Shown here piece after piece: positions 1 to 5,528 of a stretch of 8,949 nt of DNA. Position 1 is the first letter of the stretch. Each line of letters opens with the position of its first letter. The notes beneath the pieces are model-generated. The model searched no databases, had not been told where the DNA came from, and saw nothing but the letters and a program-made list of their open reading frames with translations. The stretch comes from JBOHCT01 sp050699055 (GTDB lineage Bacteria > Actinomycetota > Actinomycetes > Streptosporangiales > JBOHCT01): the NCBI GenBank assembly GCA_050699055.1, contig JBOHCT010000180.1:1-8949 (forward strand), read 5' to 3'. The position numbers were made by a program, and so were the translations under genes.

Positions 1-245
1 CGCTTGAGGCACTCCGGAAGCGTTACCGTCGCCGTCTCGGAGTCGAAGACCGGGGGGTTGCGGTCGGCCTCTTCGAAGGAAGCAGCAAGGTCTTCCCGCG
101 CCAGCCGGTCGACCTCCGCGAGCACGCCCCGGGCCGTGTCCTCGTCCATCTCCGCGTACGGGCCGGCGCCCAGTACCTCCTGACGGCCCAGGACCTCGAA
201 CAGGTTGAACTCGAGGTCTCGGAGGTTGCTTCTGTAGTGGCCCAT
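1..245 (-). CDS. Acyl-CoA dehydrogenase, N-terminal part (cut by window edge)
   Basis: This is the first 81 codons of a fatty acyl-CoA dehydrogenase, a cytoplasmic flavoenzyme that makes the first alpha-beta double bond in beta-oxidation. The ATG at 245 opens with MGHYRSNLRDLEFNLFEVLG, which I recognise as the short N-terminal cap of large (about 600-residue) actinobacterial FadE proteins. It is followed by the usual acidic stretch and by DRNPPVFDSETATVTLPE at about residues 62-79, also typical of the family. GGAG lies about 9 nt upstream of the ATG. The frame is open to the window edge, so the catalytic domains are outside. It has its own promoter with a palindromic operator, which suggests control by a TetR-type repressor responding to acyl-CoA. 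I infer that from the operator, not from a visible regulator gene. A different frame over the same DNA gives an 89-residue Arg/Thr/Ser-rich ORF, which is a shadow. Confidence 0.88.
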   Translation of the reverse strand, partial: MGHYRSNLRDLEFNLFEVLGRQEVLGAGPYAEMDEDTARGVLAEVDRLAREDLAASFEEADRNPPVFDSETATVTLPECLK

Positions 246-276
246 GCCGCCGCTCCGGTGGTCCCGTCCGGGTCGA

Positions 277-288
277 TACTGATCAGTA
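277..288. promoter_or_regulatory. Palindromic operator at the fadE start point
   Basis: TACTGATCAGTA is a perfect 12-bp palindrome covering the predicted transcription start of the acyl-CoA dehydrogenase gene. Size and position fit a TetR-family repressor site. The repressor is not in the window. Confidence 0.55.
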
Positions 289-299
289 ACACATAATGC

Positions 300-311
300 T
301 ACCCGTCGGTA
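300..311. promoter_or_regulatory. Possible second, weaker operator half-site pair
   Basis: TACC-CGTC-GGTA is an inverted repeat of four-base arms that sits between the -35 and -10 boxes of the acyl-CoA dehydrogenase promoter. Like the perfect palindrome at 277-288 it begins TAC and ends GTA, so it may be a second low-affinity site. The arms are short enough to be chance. Confidence 0.25.
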
Positions 312-436
312 ACGAAGGCAAGCGACACCAGGCCGGGAGAGCGAACGGGCTGGGGCGGGGCCGCTCGTTGCGGGAAAGGTGATCACGTCTGCTGGGCTGA
401 TGACCGCGGCCGCGCCGGAAATGCCCGGGCCCGTCG

Positions 437-712
437 TCACCCACCCAGTGACCGTGAGCGCCGGGCGAGGACCCTCATGGTGCGGCGGGCTCCGTCAGGC
501 ACCGGGTCCGGTCCCGACCGGGAGATCCTTGCTGGCAGGTCTGCGATGATCGGCGCCAGGTCACCGAGGGTCACGGCGGCGTACACCCGGTCCATGCGCC
601 ACTGAAAGTCGGGGAGATCCAGCAACCCGTTGGTGAATGCCTCTTTGAGCCGCGCGGCGATCGACTCTCTGTCTCCGTTGCTGGCACGTCGCGCGAGATC
701 GTGTACGTCCAT
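437..712 (-). CDS. DUF1707 (SHOCT-like) domain protein
   Basis: A 91-residue soluble protein. Residues about 10-62 match the DUF1707 pattern common in actinobacteria: an ASxxDRE-type start (here ASNGDRES), ARLKEAFTNGLLDLPDFQ, then a hydrophobic/charged helix ending in the conserved APIIADLP. The role of the domain is unknown; it often precedes membrane segments in larger proteins. Here no membrane segment follows, only a basic tail rich in Arg and Ser, so this is a short version. The ATG at 712 is preceded by GGAGGG only about 4 nt away, a tight but usable ribosome site. It is read in the same direction as the fadE fragment and the decayed genes around it. I am confident in the domain and uncertain about the function. 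Confidence 0.8.
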   Translation of the reverse strand: MDVHDLARRASNGDRESIAARLKEAFTNGLLDLPDFQWRMDRVYAAVTLGDLAPIIADLPARISRSGPDPVPDGARRTMRVLARRSRSLGG

Positions 713-769
713 GGGCCCTCCAGGGAGATCGTTCGGCTCCAGCCTGGAACGGGCGCGGTCCCGCTATCG

Positions 770-786
770 TCAGGGACGACCCCTGA
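770..786. promoter_or_regulatory. Inverted repeat upstream of the DUF1707 gene
   Basis: TCAGGG-N5-CCCTGA is a perfect 6-bp inverted repeat about 60 nt upstream of the DUF1707 start. It could be an operator or a short hairpin. I cannot place a convincing promoter around it. Confidence 0.25.
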
Positions 787-808
787 TCGGACCCTGGCAT
801 TTCCCTGA

Positions 809-830
809 GCCGCGCCGCGAGATGCGCGGC
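809..830 (-). terminator. Hairpin after the PPOX-like fragment
   Basis: GCCGCGC (809-815) pairs with GCGCGGC (824-830) around an 8-nt loop, starting 8 nt beyond the TAA stop of the PPOX-like fragment. There is no T-run, so it is a weak terminator candidate, though position and GC-rich stem fit. Confidence 0.35.
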
Positions 831-837
831 CGGCGAC

Positions 838-1108
838 TTATCGCCTGACGCCGTCGACCGGAACAGCAGCGCCGGTATCCATCGCAGGGTCGGGGACGGG
901 CTCGCCCCAGGCCTGCCGGACGGGGAGGACGCCCGCCCATACCTCGCGGTCCATGTCCCCCGGCTCGTCCTTCGGTGGTCCGGTCCGTACCTTGACTGAG
1001 GCCTCGTCGAGGGACAGCGCGAGAACGGAGGTCTGTGCCAGTTCCTTGCGGTTCGGCCGCCGCGCGACGTCCCAACGGCCGGGGGTGAGGTGCTCGGACA
1101 CCGAAATC
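838..1108 (-). pseudogene. PPOX/NimA-type FMN-binding protein, C-terminal remnant
   Basis: The minus frame ending at the TAA 838-840 encodes only the C-terminal ~87 residues of the pyridoxamine-5'-phosphate-oxidase-like flavin proteins of about 200-230 residues found in actinobacteria. Landmarks are EHLTPGRWDVARRPNRKEL, then LDEASVKVRTGPP, VWAGVLPVRQ and the terminal GEPVPDP motif. In intact members this part follows about 130 residues holding the split beta-barrel and most of the flavin site, and that part is missing. Upstream of about 1108 the reading is that of an unrelated NTF2-like protein in another frame. A GTG at 1101 could start an 87-residue peptide, but no ribosome site is evident and the fold would be incomplete. 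I therefore call it a remnant left by a deletion. A functional short protein is the less likely alternative. Confidence 0.65.
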
Positions 1109-1264
1109 GGCGGCGAGGCTGTCGTTGACCGCCCGCCAGTCGCCGTGGTTCAGGCGGTCGAAGAGGAGCCGCACCTGTTTGGCGACCGCGGCACGGTAGA
1201 GCACGGGCGCCGTTACCAGCATCCCGGCCGCCGCGAGCGCTCGCCGATCGCACGCGTCTCTCAT
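1102..1264 (-). pseudogene. NTF2/SnoaL-like protein, N-terminal remnant
   Basis: From the ATG at 1264, with GGAGG 9 nt upstream, the frame reads about 54 residues. They contain the hydrophobic start (about residues 8-25) and the sequence AKQVRLLFDRLNHGDWRAV. This is how actinobacterial NTF2/SnoaL-like proteins of about 150 residues begin (first helices of the cone-shaped fold). The match stops after SLAADF, where HRFxGDHPLGG-type sequence would be expected. From there the frame runs out of phase through the PPOX-like remnant and stops only near 770, giving a nonsense tail of about 110 residues. The good ribosome site suggests the 5' end is still translated. The family binds small hydrophobic ligands or acts as a cyclase/isomerase; no activity can be expected here. 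Confidence 0.6.
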
Positions 1265-1298
1265 GGGTCCATACCTCCGTTCCAGCCATCCTGCCAAC

Positions 1299-1331
1299 TT
1301 GATCGGTGGCGTGCCGCCCCCGGCATAGGGT
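1299..1331 (+). promoter_or_regulatory. Tentative promoter of the LLM oxidoreductase at 1338
   Basis: TTGATC (1299-1304) and TAGGGT (1326-1331) lie just before the ATG at 1338. The spacing of 21 nt is long. TAGGGT alone is a common actinobacterial -10 form, and at 6 nt from the ATG it would give a leaderless mRNA. The same bases (GGGTGA) could instead be a ribosome site, so this is low confidence. Confidence 0.3.
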
Positions 1332-1337
1332 GATGAC

Positions 1338-2243
1338 ATGAAGATCGGTTTCGCCGCACCCATTTCCGGCTCGTGGGCCACTCCGGACATCGTGCGCCGT
1401 CTCATCCGGCGCGCGGAAGATCGCGGGTACCACTCCACGTGGACGTTCCAGCGACTCCTCTTCCCGACCGGGGGAGGCATTCCCGAGGTCTACCGCAGTG
1501 TGCAGGACCCGATCGTCACGCTCTCGTACCTCGCCGGCCAGACGTCCCGGATCCGGTTGGGCCTGGGCGTCGTGAACATGCCGTTCGTCTCGCCGACACT
1601 GCTCGCCAAGCAACTCGCCTCCCTGGACATCCTCTCCAGCGGACGGCTTGACGTGGGCCTCGGGCTTGGTTGGTCGAAGGACGAGTTCATCGCGTCCGGT
1701 GCGCCATACGCCGGTCGAGGGCGGCGGGCTGAGGAGTTCATGAGCGCGCTGCGAACCCTGTGGACCGAAACAGTTGTGGAGCATCGCGGCGACTTCTACG
1801 AGCTCCCCCCTGCCCAGATGAACCCCAAGCCCGTACAGCGGCCCCATCCCCCGATCCTGCTCGGCGCGTCCGCGGAGCCGGCGCTGCGGCGGGCCGGGCG
1901 CCTCGCGGACGGGTGGATCAGCAGCAGCCGCGCCGACCTGACCGCGCTCGGTGGCGCGATCGCCACCGTGAAGAGCGCCGCCCGTGCGGCCGGACGCGAT
2001 CCTGAACGGCTGCGTTTCGTCTGCCGGGGCGTTGTTCTCGTCCGCACGCCCGGCGACCCGAACCGTCGTCCGCTCACGGGGTCGCTCGAGGAGATCAAGG
2101 GCGACTTCGGCGTCATACGCGACCAGGGCGTGACGGAGCTGTTCCTCGATCTCAACTACGATCCCGAGATCGGCTCGCCCGACGCCGACGCCGACAAGGC
2201 GACGCGCCGCGCCGAGGACGTCATCGACGCCTGCGCCCCCTGA
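1338..2243 (+). CDS. LLM-class F420-dependent oxidoreductase
   Basis: A 301-residue cytoplasmic protein of the luciferase-like monooxygenase superfamily, of the type usually assigned as F420-dependent (resembling the TIGR03619 group). It has the start MKIGFAAPISGSWATPDIVR (beta-strand 1), RIRLGLGVVNMPFVSPTLLA at about 71-90, the signature LDILSSGRLDVGLGLGW at 96-112, and HPPILLGASAEPALRRAGRL at 170-189. These form the cofactor-binding TIM barrel. Length is normal and the C-terminus complete. The substrate cannot be read from sequence; relatives oxidise or reduce secondary metabolites and xenobiotics with F420 or FMN. It is divergent from the NTF2-like remnant and convergent with a second LLM enzyme at 2348. 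I am confident of the family and moderately confident of F420 as cofactor. The 595-codon open frame on the opposite strand is a GC-bias shadow. Confidence 0.9.
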   Translation: MKIGFAAPISGSWATPDIVRRLIRRAEDRGYHSTWTFQRLLFPTGGGIPEVYRSVQDPIVTLSYLAGQTSRIRLGLGVVNMPFVSPTLLAKQLASLDILSSGRLDVGLGLGWSKDEFIASGAPYAGRGRRAEEFMSALRTLWTETVVEHRGDFYELPPAQMNPKPVQRPHPPILLGASAEPALRRAGRLADGWISSSRADLTALGGAIATVKSAARAAGRDPERLRFVCRGVVLVRTPGDPNRRPLTGSLEEIKGDFGVIRDQGVTELFLDLNYDPEIGSPDADADKATRRAEDVIDACAP

Positions 2244-2303
2244 CAATCGACAGACGGTCAAGGTCTCAGTTTGCGGTCCAGGAGGGCAGTTCACTTCGCG
2301 TAC

Positions 2304-2333
2304 CGACCGCGGGTGAGGATCTTGCTGCGGTCG
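2304..2333. terminator. Hairpin between convergent LLM genes
   Basis: CGACCGC (2304-2310) and GCGGTCG (2327-2333) form a perfect 7-bp stem around a 16-nt loop, in the 104-nt gap between the two convergent oxidoreductase genes. It could end transcription from both sides. No T-tract follows on either strand. Confidence 0.4.
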
Positions 2334-2347
2334 TTCGCCCGGAGGCA

Positions 2348-3235
2348 CTAGCGGCCGGCGAGGCGTGCGATCACGGGTGCGAGCGCACGCAGGGAGTGCT
2401 CGTGGACGCTGATGTAGGAGATGCCGAGCTCGTCGCGCTGCCGCAGGAGCTGGTCGGCCATCTCGTCGGGCGTGCCCAGGAGCAGGAACGGCGTCGTCAG
2501 GATCTGGTCCGCGGTCAGGTAAGGAAGCAGGTCCTGAAGCTCCCTCGCGGTGGTGTTCCGGTCATCGGTGATGACAACGCGCTGGACCAAGGCGTTGATC
2601 TCCAGCGACGCGAGCCTCTCACCCGCCAAGCGGCGGACCAGGTCGACATACAGCGCCCCGCCCTCGCGGTCGAGCAGGCGAAACGTTCCCGGCGGCTCGC
2701 CTGGCGCCTGCCTGACCCCGCCGAGGCCGACGATGTCGGCGGTTCGGGACGCGAGACGCAGCACAGGTTCGCTGCTGCCGCCGACGAGCAGCGGTGGGTG
2801 GGGCGCCTGCGCCGGCCTCGGCTGATGATCGGGATCCGCGAGCCGTCGTTTCGTCTCCTCGACCGTCGCCTCGAGCCGCGCGGCCCGTTCCCGGAAGCCT
2901 TCCCACGGGATCCCCGCGTCGTCGAACTCGCTCTTCATGTGTCCGGCGCCGATGCCGACCTCGAACCGTCCGCCGGTGAGCTGGTCGGCGGTCGCGATCT
3001 CGCGGGCGAGCAGCGCCGGATTCCAGAAGCCCGCGTTGAGTACGAACGTGCCGACGCGCAGGTGCTCCGTGGCGTACGCCGCGGCGACCGCCGCGCTGAA
3101 AGGCGCCGCGCAGCCCAGGTGGTCGGGCACCACGAGCAGGTCGTACCCGAGGCGCTCCGCCTCCCGCGCACGGGCTACCCATTCCTCGCGCGAGGGAAGG
3201 GTCGCGGTGTTGACCGCGAATCTGAAGGTTTTCAC
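2348..3235 (-). CDS. LLM-class F420-dependent oxidoreductase (MSMEG_2516-type)
   Basis: A 295-residue luciferase-like monooxygenase-fold protein, from a different subgroup than its convergent neighbour. The start MKTFRFAVNTATLPSREEWV, YDLLVVPDHLG at 31-41, ATADQLTGGRFEVGIGAGHM at 81-100, and HPPLLVGGSSEPVLRLASRT in the middle match the group I know as TIGR03621, 'probable F420-dependent oxidoreductase, MSMEG_2516 family'. The C-terminal part with FLLLGTPDEMADQLLRQRDE is also typical, so the protein is complete. The start is a GTG at 3235 with only a weak ribosome site; the upstream ATG at 3251 is in another frame. It is divergent from the GNAT pair across about 120 nt, where a possible minus-strand promoter (GTGACC, 18 nt, CATTAC) exists but is unconvincing. 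Substrate unknown. Confidence 0.9.
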   Translation of the reverse strand: MKTFRFAVNTATLPSREEWVARAREAERLGYDLLVVPDHLGCAAPFSAAVAAAYATEHLRVGTFVLNAGFWNPALLAREIATADQLTGGRFEVGIGAGHMKSEFDDAGIPWEGFRERAARLEATVEETKRRLADPDHQPRPAQAPHPPLLVGGSSEPVLRLASRTADIVGLGGVRQAPGEPPGTFRLLDREGGALYVDLVRRLAGERLASLEINALVQRVVITDDRNTTARELQDLLPYLTADQILTTPFLLLGTPDEMADQLLRQRDELGISYISVHEHSLRALAPVIARLAGR

Positions 3236-3355
3236 GGGGGCAGCCTCGCATGCGTCGTCCCAGCGTGCCGCCGGCGATCGCGACGAGCGTAATGGGTAGT
3301 TTCTGTGTTCGTGGTCACGTCCCGCCAGGGTGGAGCCGGATCAAGGAGCGATGAG

Positions 3356-3850
3356 ATGCGGGTTGAGGTCCGCGCGGTCCCAGCCGACAGCGCGGTGGCG
3401 ACCGGGCTCCTCGGCAGGTACGTCGGGGAGCTCGGTAGGCGGTTCCCGGATGGTTTTGATCCCGCGAGGACGGTCTCGGCCGAGCCGACGGAGCTGAGCC
3501 CGCCACGGGGCGCCTTCCTCGTGGTGTGGGTCGATGAGGAACCCCGCGGCTGCGGCGCCGTCGGGAGCCTGAGCCAGGGCATAGCGGAGATCAAGCGGAT
3601 GTGGATCGACCCCGCTGTCCGGGGTGCCGGGCTCGGTCGTCGGTTGCTCACGGCCCTGGAGGGCGCCGCACGCCGCCGCGGTCACCACGAGGCGCGCCTG
3701 GACACCAGTGCCCATCTCCCCGAGGCGATCGGGTTGTATCGATCAGCGGGGTACGAAGAGATCTCCGCCTACAACGACAATCGCTACGCTGCTCACTGGT
3801 TCGTCCAGGCACTTGAGCCCTCGTCCCAGGGGAGATCCGCGTGTACATAA
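3356..3850 (+). CDS. GNAT-family N-acetyltransferase (first of a coupled pair)
   Basis: A 164-residue single-domain GCN5-related acetyltransferase, which moves acetyl from acetyl-CoA to an amine. The acetyl-CoA site is visible as IKRMWIDPAVRGAGLGRRLL (79-98), with the RGAGLG pyrophosphate loop at 89-94. The second family landmark, EAIGLYRSAGYEEI, lies at 123-136. I chose the ATG at 3356 because AAGGAG lies 7 nt before it. An in-frame GTG at 3305 would add 17 residues without family resemblance. The stop TAA (3848-3850) lies inside the next acetyltransferase gene, so the two are probably translated together. Substrate not predictable; small molecules, protein N-termini or antibiotics are all possible in this family. 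Confidence 0.87.
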   Translation: MRVEVRAVPADSAVATGLLGRYVGELGRRFPDGFDPARTVSAEPTELSPPRGAFLVVWVDEEPRGCGAVGSLSQGIAEIKRMWIDPAVRGAGLGRRLLTALEGAARRRGHHEARLDTSAHLPEAIGLYRSAGYEEISAYNDNRYAAHWFVQALEPSSQGRSACT

Positions 3851-4332
3851 AGGTGCGTCCGGCGGAGCAAGGGGACGCGGCCTGGATCCGCGCGCTTCTG
3901 GAGCGGTCTTGGGGCTCGACCGAGATGATCGTGTTGGGTCGGGTCCGTCACACCGACGCCCTTCCCGCGCTCGTCGCCGAGATCGACGGCATGGGCGTCG
4001 GGCTGCTCACGTACGAGGTCAGTGGCGACGCGCTGGAGGTCGTCTCCCTGGACGCCCGCGAACGCCGCCGTGGCATAGGCACGGCTCTGATCGACGCCGT
4101 ACGCGAGCTCGCGGAGATCCGGAGGTGCCGTCGCGTGTGGCTCATCACCACCAACGACAACCTCGACGCGCTGCGCTTCTACCAGCGGCGCGGTTTCCGG
4201 CTGGCGAGCTTGCACCCCGGCGCGGTCCGCGCGGCGCGTCGCCTCAAACCGAGCATCCCTGAGGTTGGCGAGTACGGCATCCCCCTCCGCGACGAGATCG
4301 AGCTCGAGTTGGTCGAGGCCAAGACCCGATAG
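3841..4332 (+). CDS. GNAT-family N-acetyltransferase (second of a coupled pair)
   Basis: A 163-residue GNAT-fold protein. The strand and loop LEVVSLDARERRRGIGTALI (65-84) carry the RRRGIG acetyl-CoA loop at 75-80, and NLDALRFYQRRGF (107-119) is the classic C-terminal family motif. The GTG start at 3841 overlaps the preceding gene by 10 nt and has AGGGGAG just upstream, inside that gene. This overlap indicates translational coupling. The protein shows only general motif similarity to its partner, so they look like separate subfamilies and not a recent duplication. Downstream is the long palindrome at 4346-4405 that separates it from the convergent ATPase gene. Substrate unknown. Confidence 0.88.
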   Translation: MYIKVRPAEQGDAAWIRALLERSWGSTEMIVLGRVRHTDALPALVAEIDGMGVGLLTYEVSGDALEVVSLDARERRRGIGTALIDAVRELAEIRRCRRVWLITTNDNLDALRFYQRRGFRLASLHPGAVRAARRLKPSIPEVGEYGIPLRDEIELELVEAKTR

Positions 4333-4345
4333 TTCCGCCCGCGAA

Positions 4346-4405
4346 GATCCGCATCTGTGGTGTCAACGGGCAGTATTCGCTGCGCTTGGACCACAGGCGC
4401 GGATC
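4346..4405. repeat. Long imperfect palindrome between convergent genes
   Basis: The 16-bp arms GATCCGCATCTGTGGT (4346-4361) and ACCACAGGCGCGGATC (4390-4405) are inverted and match at 14 positions, or 15 if one G-U pair is counted in RNA. Inside, CAA/TTG and GCAG/CTGC continue the pairing down to a 6-nt TATTCG loop, so nearly the whole 60 nt folds into one hairpin. It lies in the 107-nt gap between the second GNAT gene and the ATPase gene. No T-run follows. It may be a bidirectional terminator, or a member of a dispersed palindromic repeat family. Confidence 0.6.
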
Positions 4406-4439
4406 ATGGTTACCCAACCACCCGTCTGGGGGAGCCCGG

Positions 4440-4988
4440 TCACGACGACTGGGTGCGCTCCAGCTTCTGGCGCAGGTCCTCGGCGTTCTCGGCGGTGACG
4501 TGCTCCCGGCCGCGGACGGCCATCCACTGATCGCGAAAGGGGTCGTGGACGATCCCCCACGACGGGAAGCGGGACCGCAGTGTCGAGAGAGCCGACGGCT
4601 GCCTGTTGATCTCGAACCAGACGACCCAGCCGGAGTTGTCGCCCGACTGACCCCAGCGGTCGGCCAGCTGCTCGACAAGCGCCAGGCCGCGACCGGCCTC
4701 GAAATACTCGTTCGGGTCCTTGCGGTTCGTCCGCGGCCGCCCGATCGCCCCGTCGTCGTGCACCTCCACTCTGACCCGCGTCTCCTCGAACACGACCACG
4801 ACCTCGAAGGAGCCGCCGTACCCGGAGGCGGTGTGGTGCAGAGTATTGGTGGCCAACTCGCTGACAAGAAGCTCGGCGCTGTCGAGCACCGGTGGGTCGT
4901 CGCCGATGACCTCGCGTACGAAACGACGAGCGTCGGCAACCCGCTCCGGTTTGCCGGGGAACCGCTGCCGTCTCGTGGCGCCGGTCAC
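4440..4988 (-). CDS. RsbW-like ATP-binding protein with a C-terminal extra module
   Basis: A 182-residue protein. Residues about 10-130 are an anti-sigma-kinase type ATPase domain (GHKL, HATPase_c_2). The N-box LLVSELATNTLHH has the Glu-44/Asn-48 pair, VEVHDDG (75-80) is the first glycine box and EAGRGLALVEQLADRWG (97-113) the second. Actinobacteria have many such proteins that bind or phosphorylate anti-sigma-factor antagonists. Residues about 136-177 (TLRSRFPSWGI to ENAEDLRQKL) lie beyond the usual domain end and look like a separate small module. I prefer the GTG at 4988 because GGGGAGGAG lies just upstream; the in-frame GTG at 5027 has no such site. The gene is divergent from the membrane protein at 5268. 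No sigma factor or antagonist gene is adjacent, so partners are unknown. Confidence 0.85.
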   Translation of the reverse strand: MTGATRRQRFPGKPERVADARRFVREVIGDDPPVLDSAELLVSELATNTLHHTASGYGGSFEVVVVFEETRVRVEVHDDGAIGRPRTNRKDPNEYFEAGRGLALVEQLADRWGQSGDNSGWVVWFEINRQPSALSTLRSRFPSWGIVHDPFRDQWMAVRGREHVTAENAEDLRQKLERTQSS

Positions 4989-5267
4989 GTGAGCCTCTCC
5001 TCCCCTCGCGCCCGTAACCTCTCGCACGCGATTGTTCCTCCCCCGAGTACCGGTCGGCTACGCGCGATCTACTGTCGGTCCTCTTCGCGCAGTCGGCAAG
5101 CGCGGGTCCACAGGCCGCGTGACCTGCCTCTCCTTCCCCCGCCTCCGCTTCGCAGGTGAGCCACTGGCCAGGTTCGGTATCCTGGGTACAGGCCTACCGG
5201 TGAGGGTGGGTCCCGGACGAGATGCGCGCCGTACCCGGCCGTGCGAAGACGACGCGCACCACGCCCT

Positions 5268-5528
5268 ATGAATGTCTTCTTTCAAGTGCTGCAGATCGTC
5301 GGCGCGCTGCTTGTGCTCTCGGGGTTCGTCCTCGCGCAGTTTCGCGTGCTCGATGTCGCGTCGTACCCGTACCTGCTCGTCAACACCGTCGGTTCCGCTC
5401 TCCTCGCCGTCTTGGCCCTGCTCGGCGGCCAGTGGGGGTTCCTTCTGCTCGAAGGTGTGTGGGCCCTCGTCTCGGCGTATGGGCTCGCCCGGACGATGCT
5501 GGCCTGCCGGTGGCCCACGGCGCACTAG
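5268..5528 (+). CDS. Small three-helix membrane protein (CBU_0592-like)
   Basis: An 86-residue integral membrane protein with hydrophobic segments at about 5-23, 34-52 and 56-74. The pattern QVLQIVGALLVLSGFVLAQ, then YPYLLVNTVGSALLAVLALL, then QWGFLLLEGVWALVS is what I recognise as the CBU_0592-like domain of unknown function. The ATG at 5268 begins right at the domain and has no clear ribosome site; an in-frame GTG at 5241 would add nine mostly basic residues. The upstream region holds TATCCT (5178-5183) as a weak -10 candidate without a good -35. The stop TAG (5526-5528) overlaps the stop of the convergent LacI gene. The function is unknown. The family and topology are well supported. Confidence 0.82.
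   Translation: MNVFFQVLQIVGALLVLSGFVLAQFRVLDVASYPYLLVNTVGSALLAVLALLGGQWGFLLLEGVWALVSAYGLARTMLACRWPTAH

Larger units (their letters stand above)
277..321 (-). promoter_or_regulatory. Promoter of the acyl-CoA dehydrogenase gene
   Basis: On the minus strand a TTGCCT -35 box (316-321) and a CATTAT -10 box (293-298) are separated by exactly 17 nt. This is a good housekeeping-sigma match for a high-GC genome. The predicted start point, about 7 nt past the -10 box, falls at about 285, some 40 nt before the ATG at 245. Confidence 0.6.

Noticed and set aside
561..2348. 595-codon open frame on the minus strand
   Set aside because: It is antisense to the clear LLM oxidoreductase at 1338-2243 and crosses the DUF1707 and remnant genes in the wrong frame. 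Its product is Arg/Pro/Gly-rich with no family motif, as expected from high-GC third-position bias.
2396..3292. 298-codon open frame on the plus strand
   Set aside because: It is the antisense shadow of the MSMEG_2516-type oxidoreductase, which has recognisable motifs throughout.
4989..5027. Longer start (GTG 5027) for the RsbW-like ATPase
   Set aside because: The purine-rich GGGGAGGAG ribosome site lies between the two GTG codons and fits the one at 4988.
5032..5271. 79-codon plus-strand frame in the gap between the ATPase and membrane-protein genes
   Set aside because: No ribosome site and no family resemblance; composition is that of GC-rich noncoding DNA.
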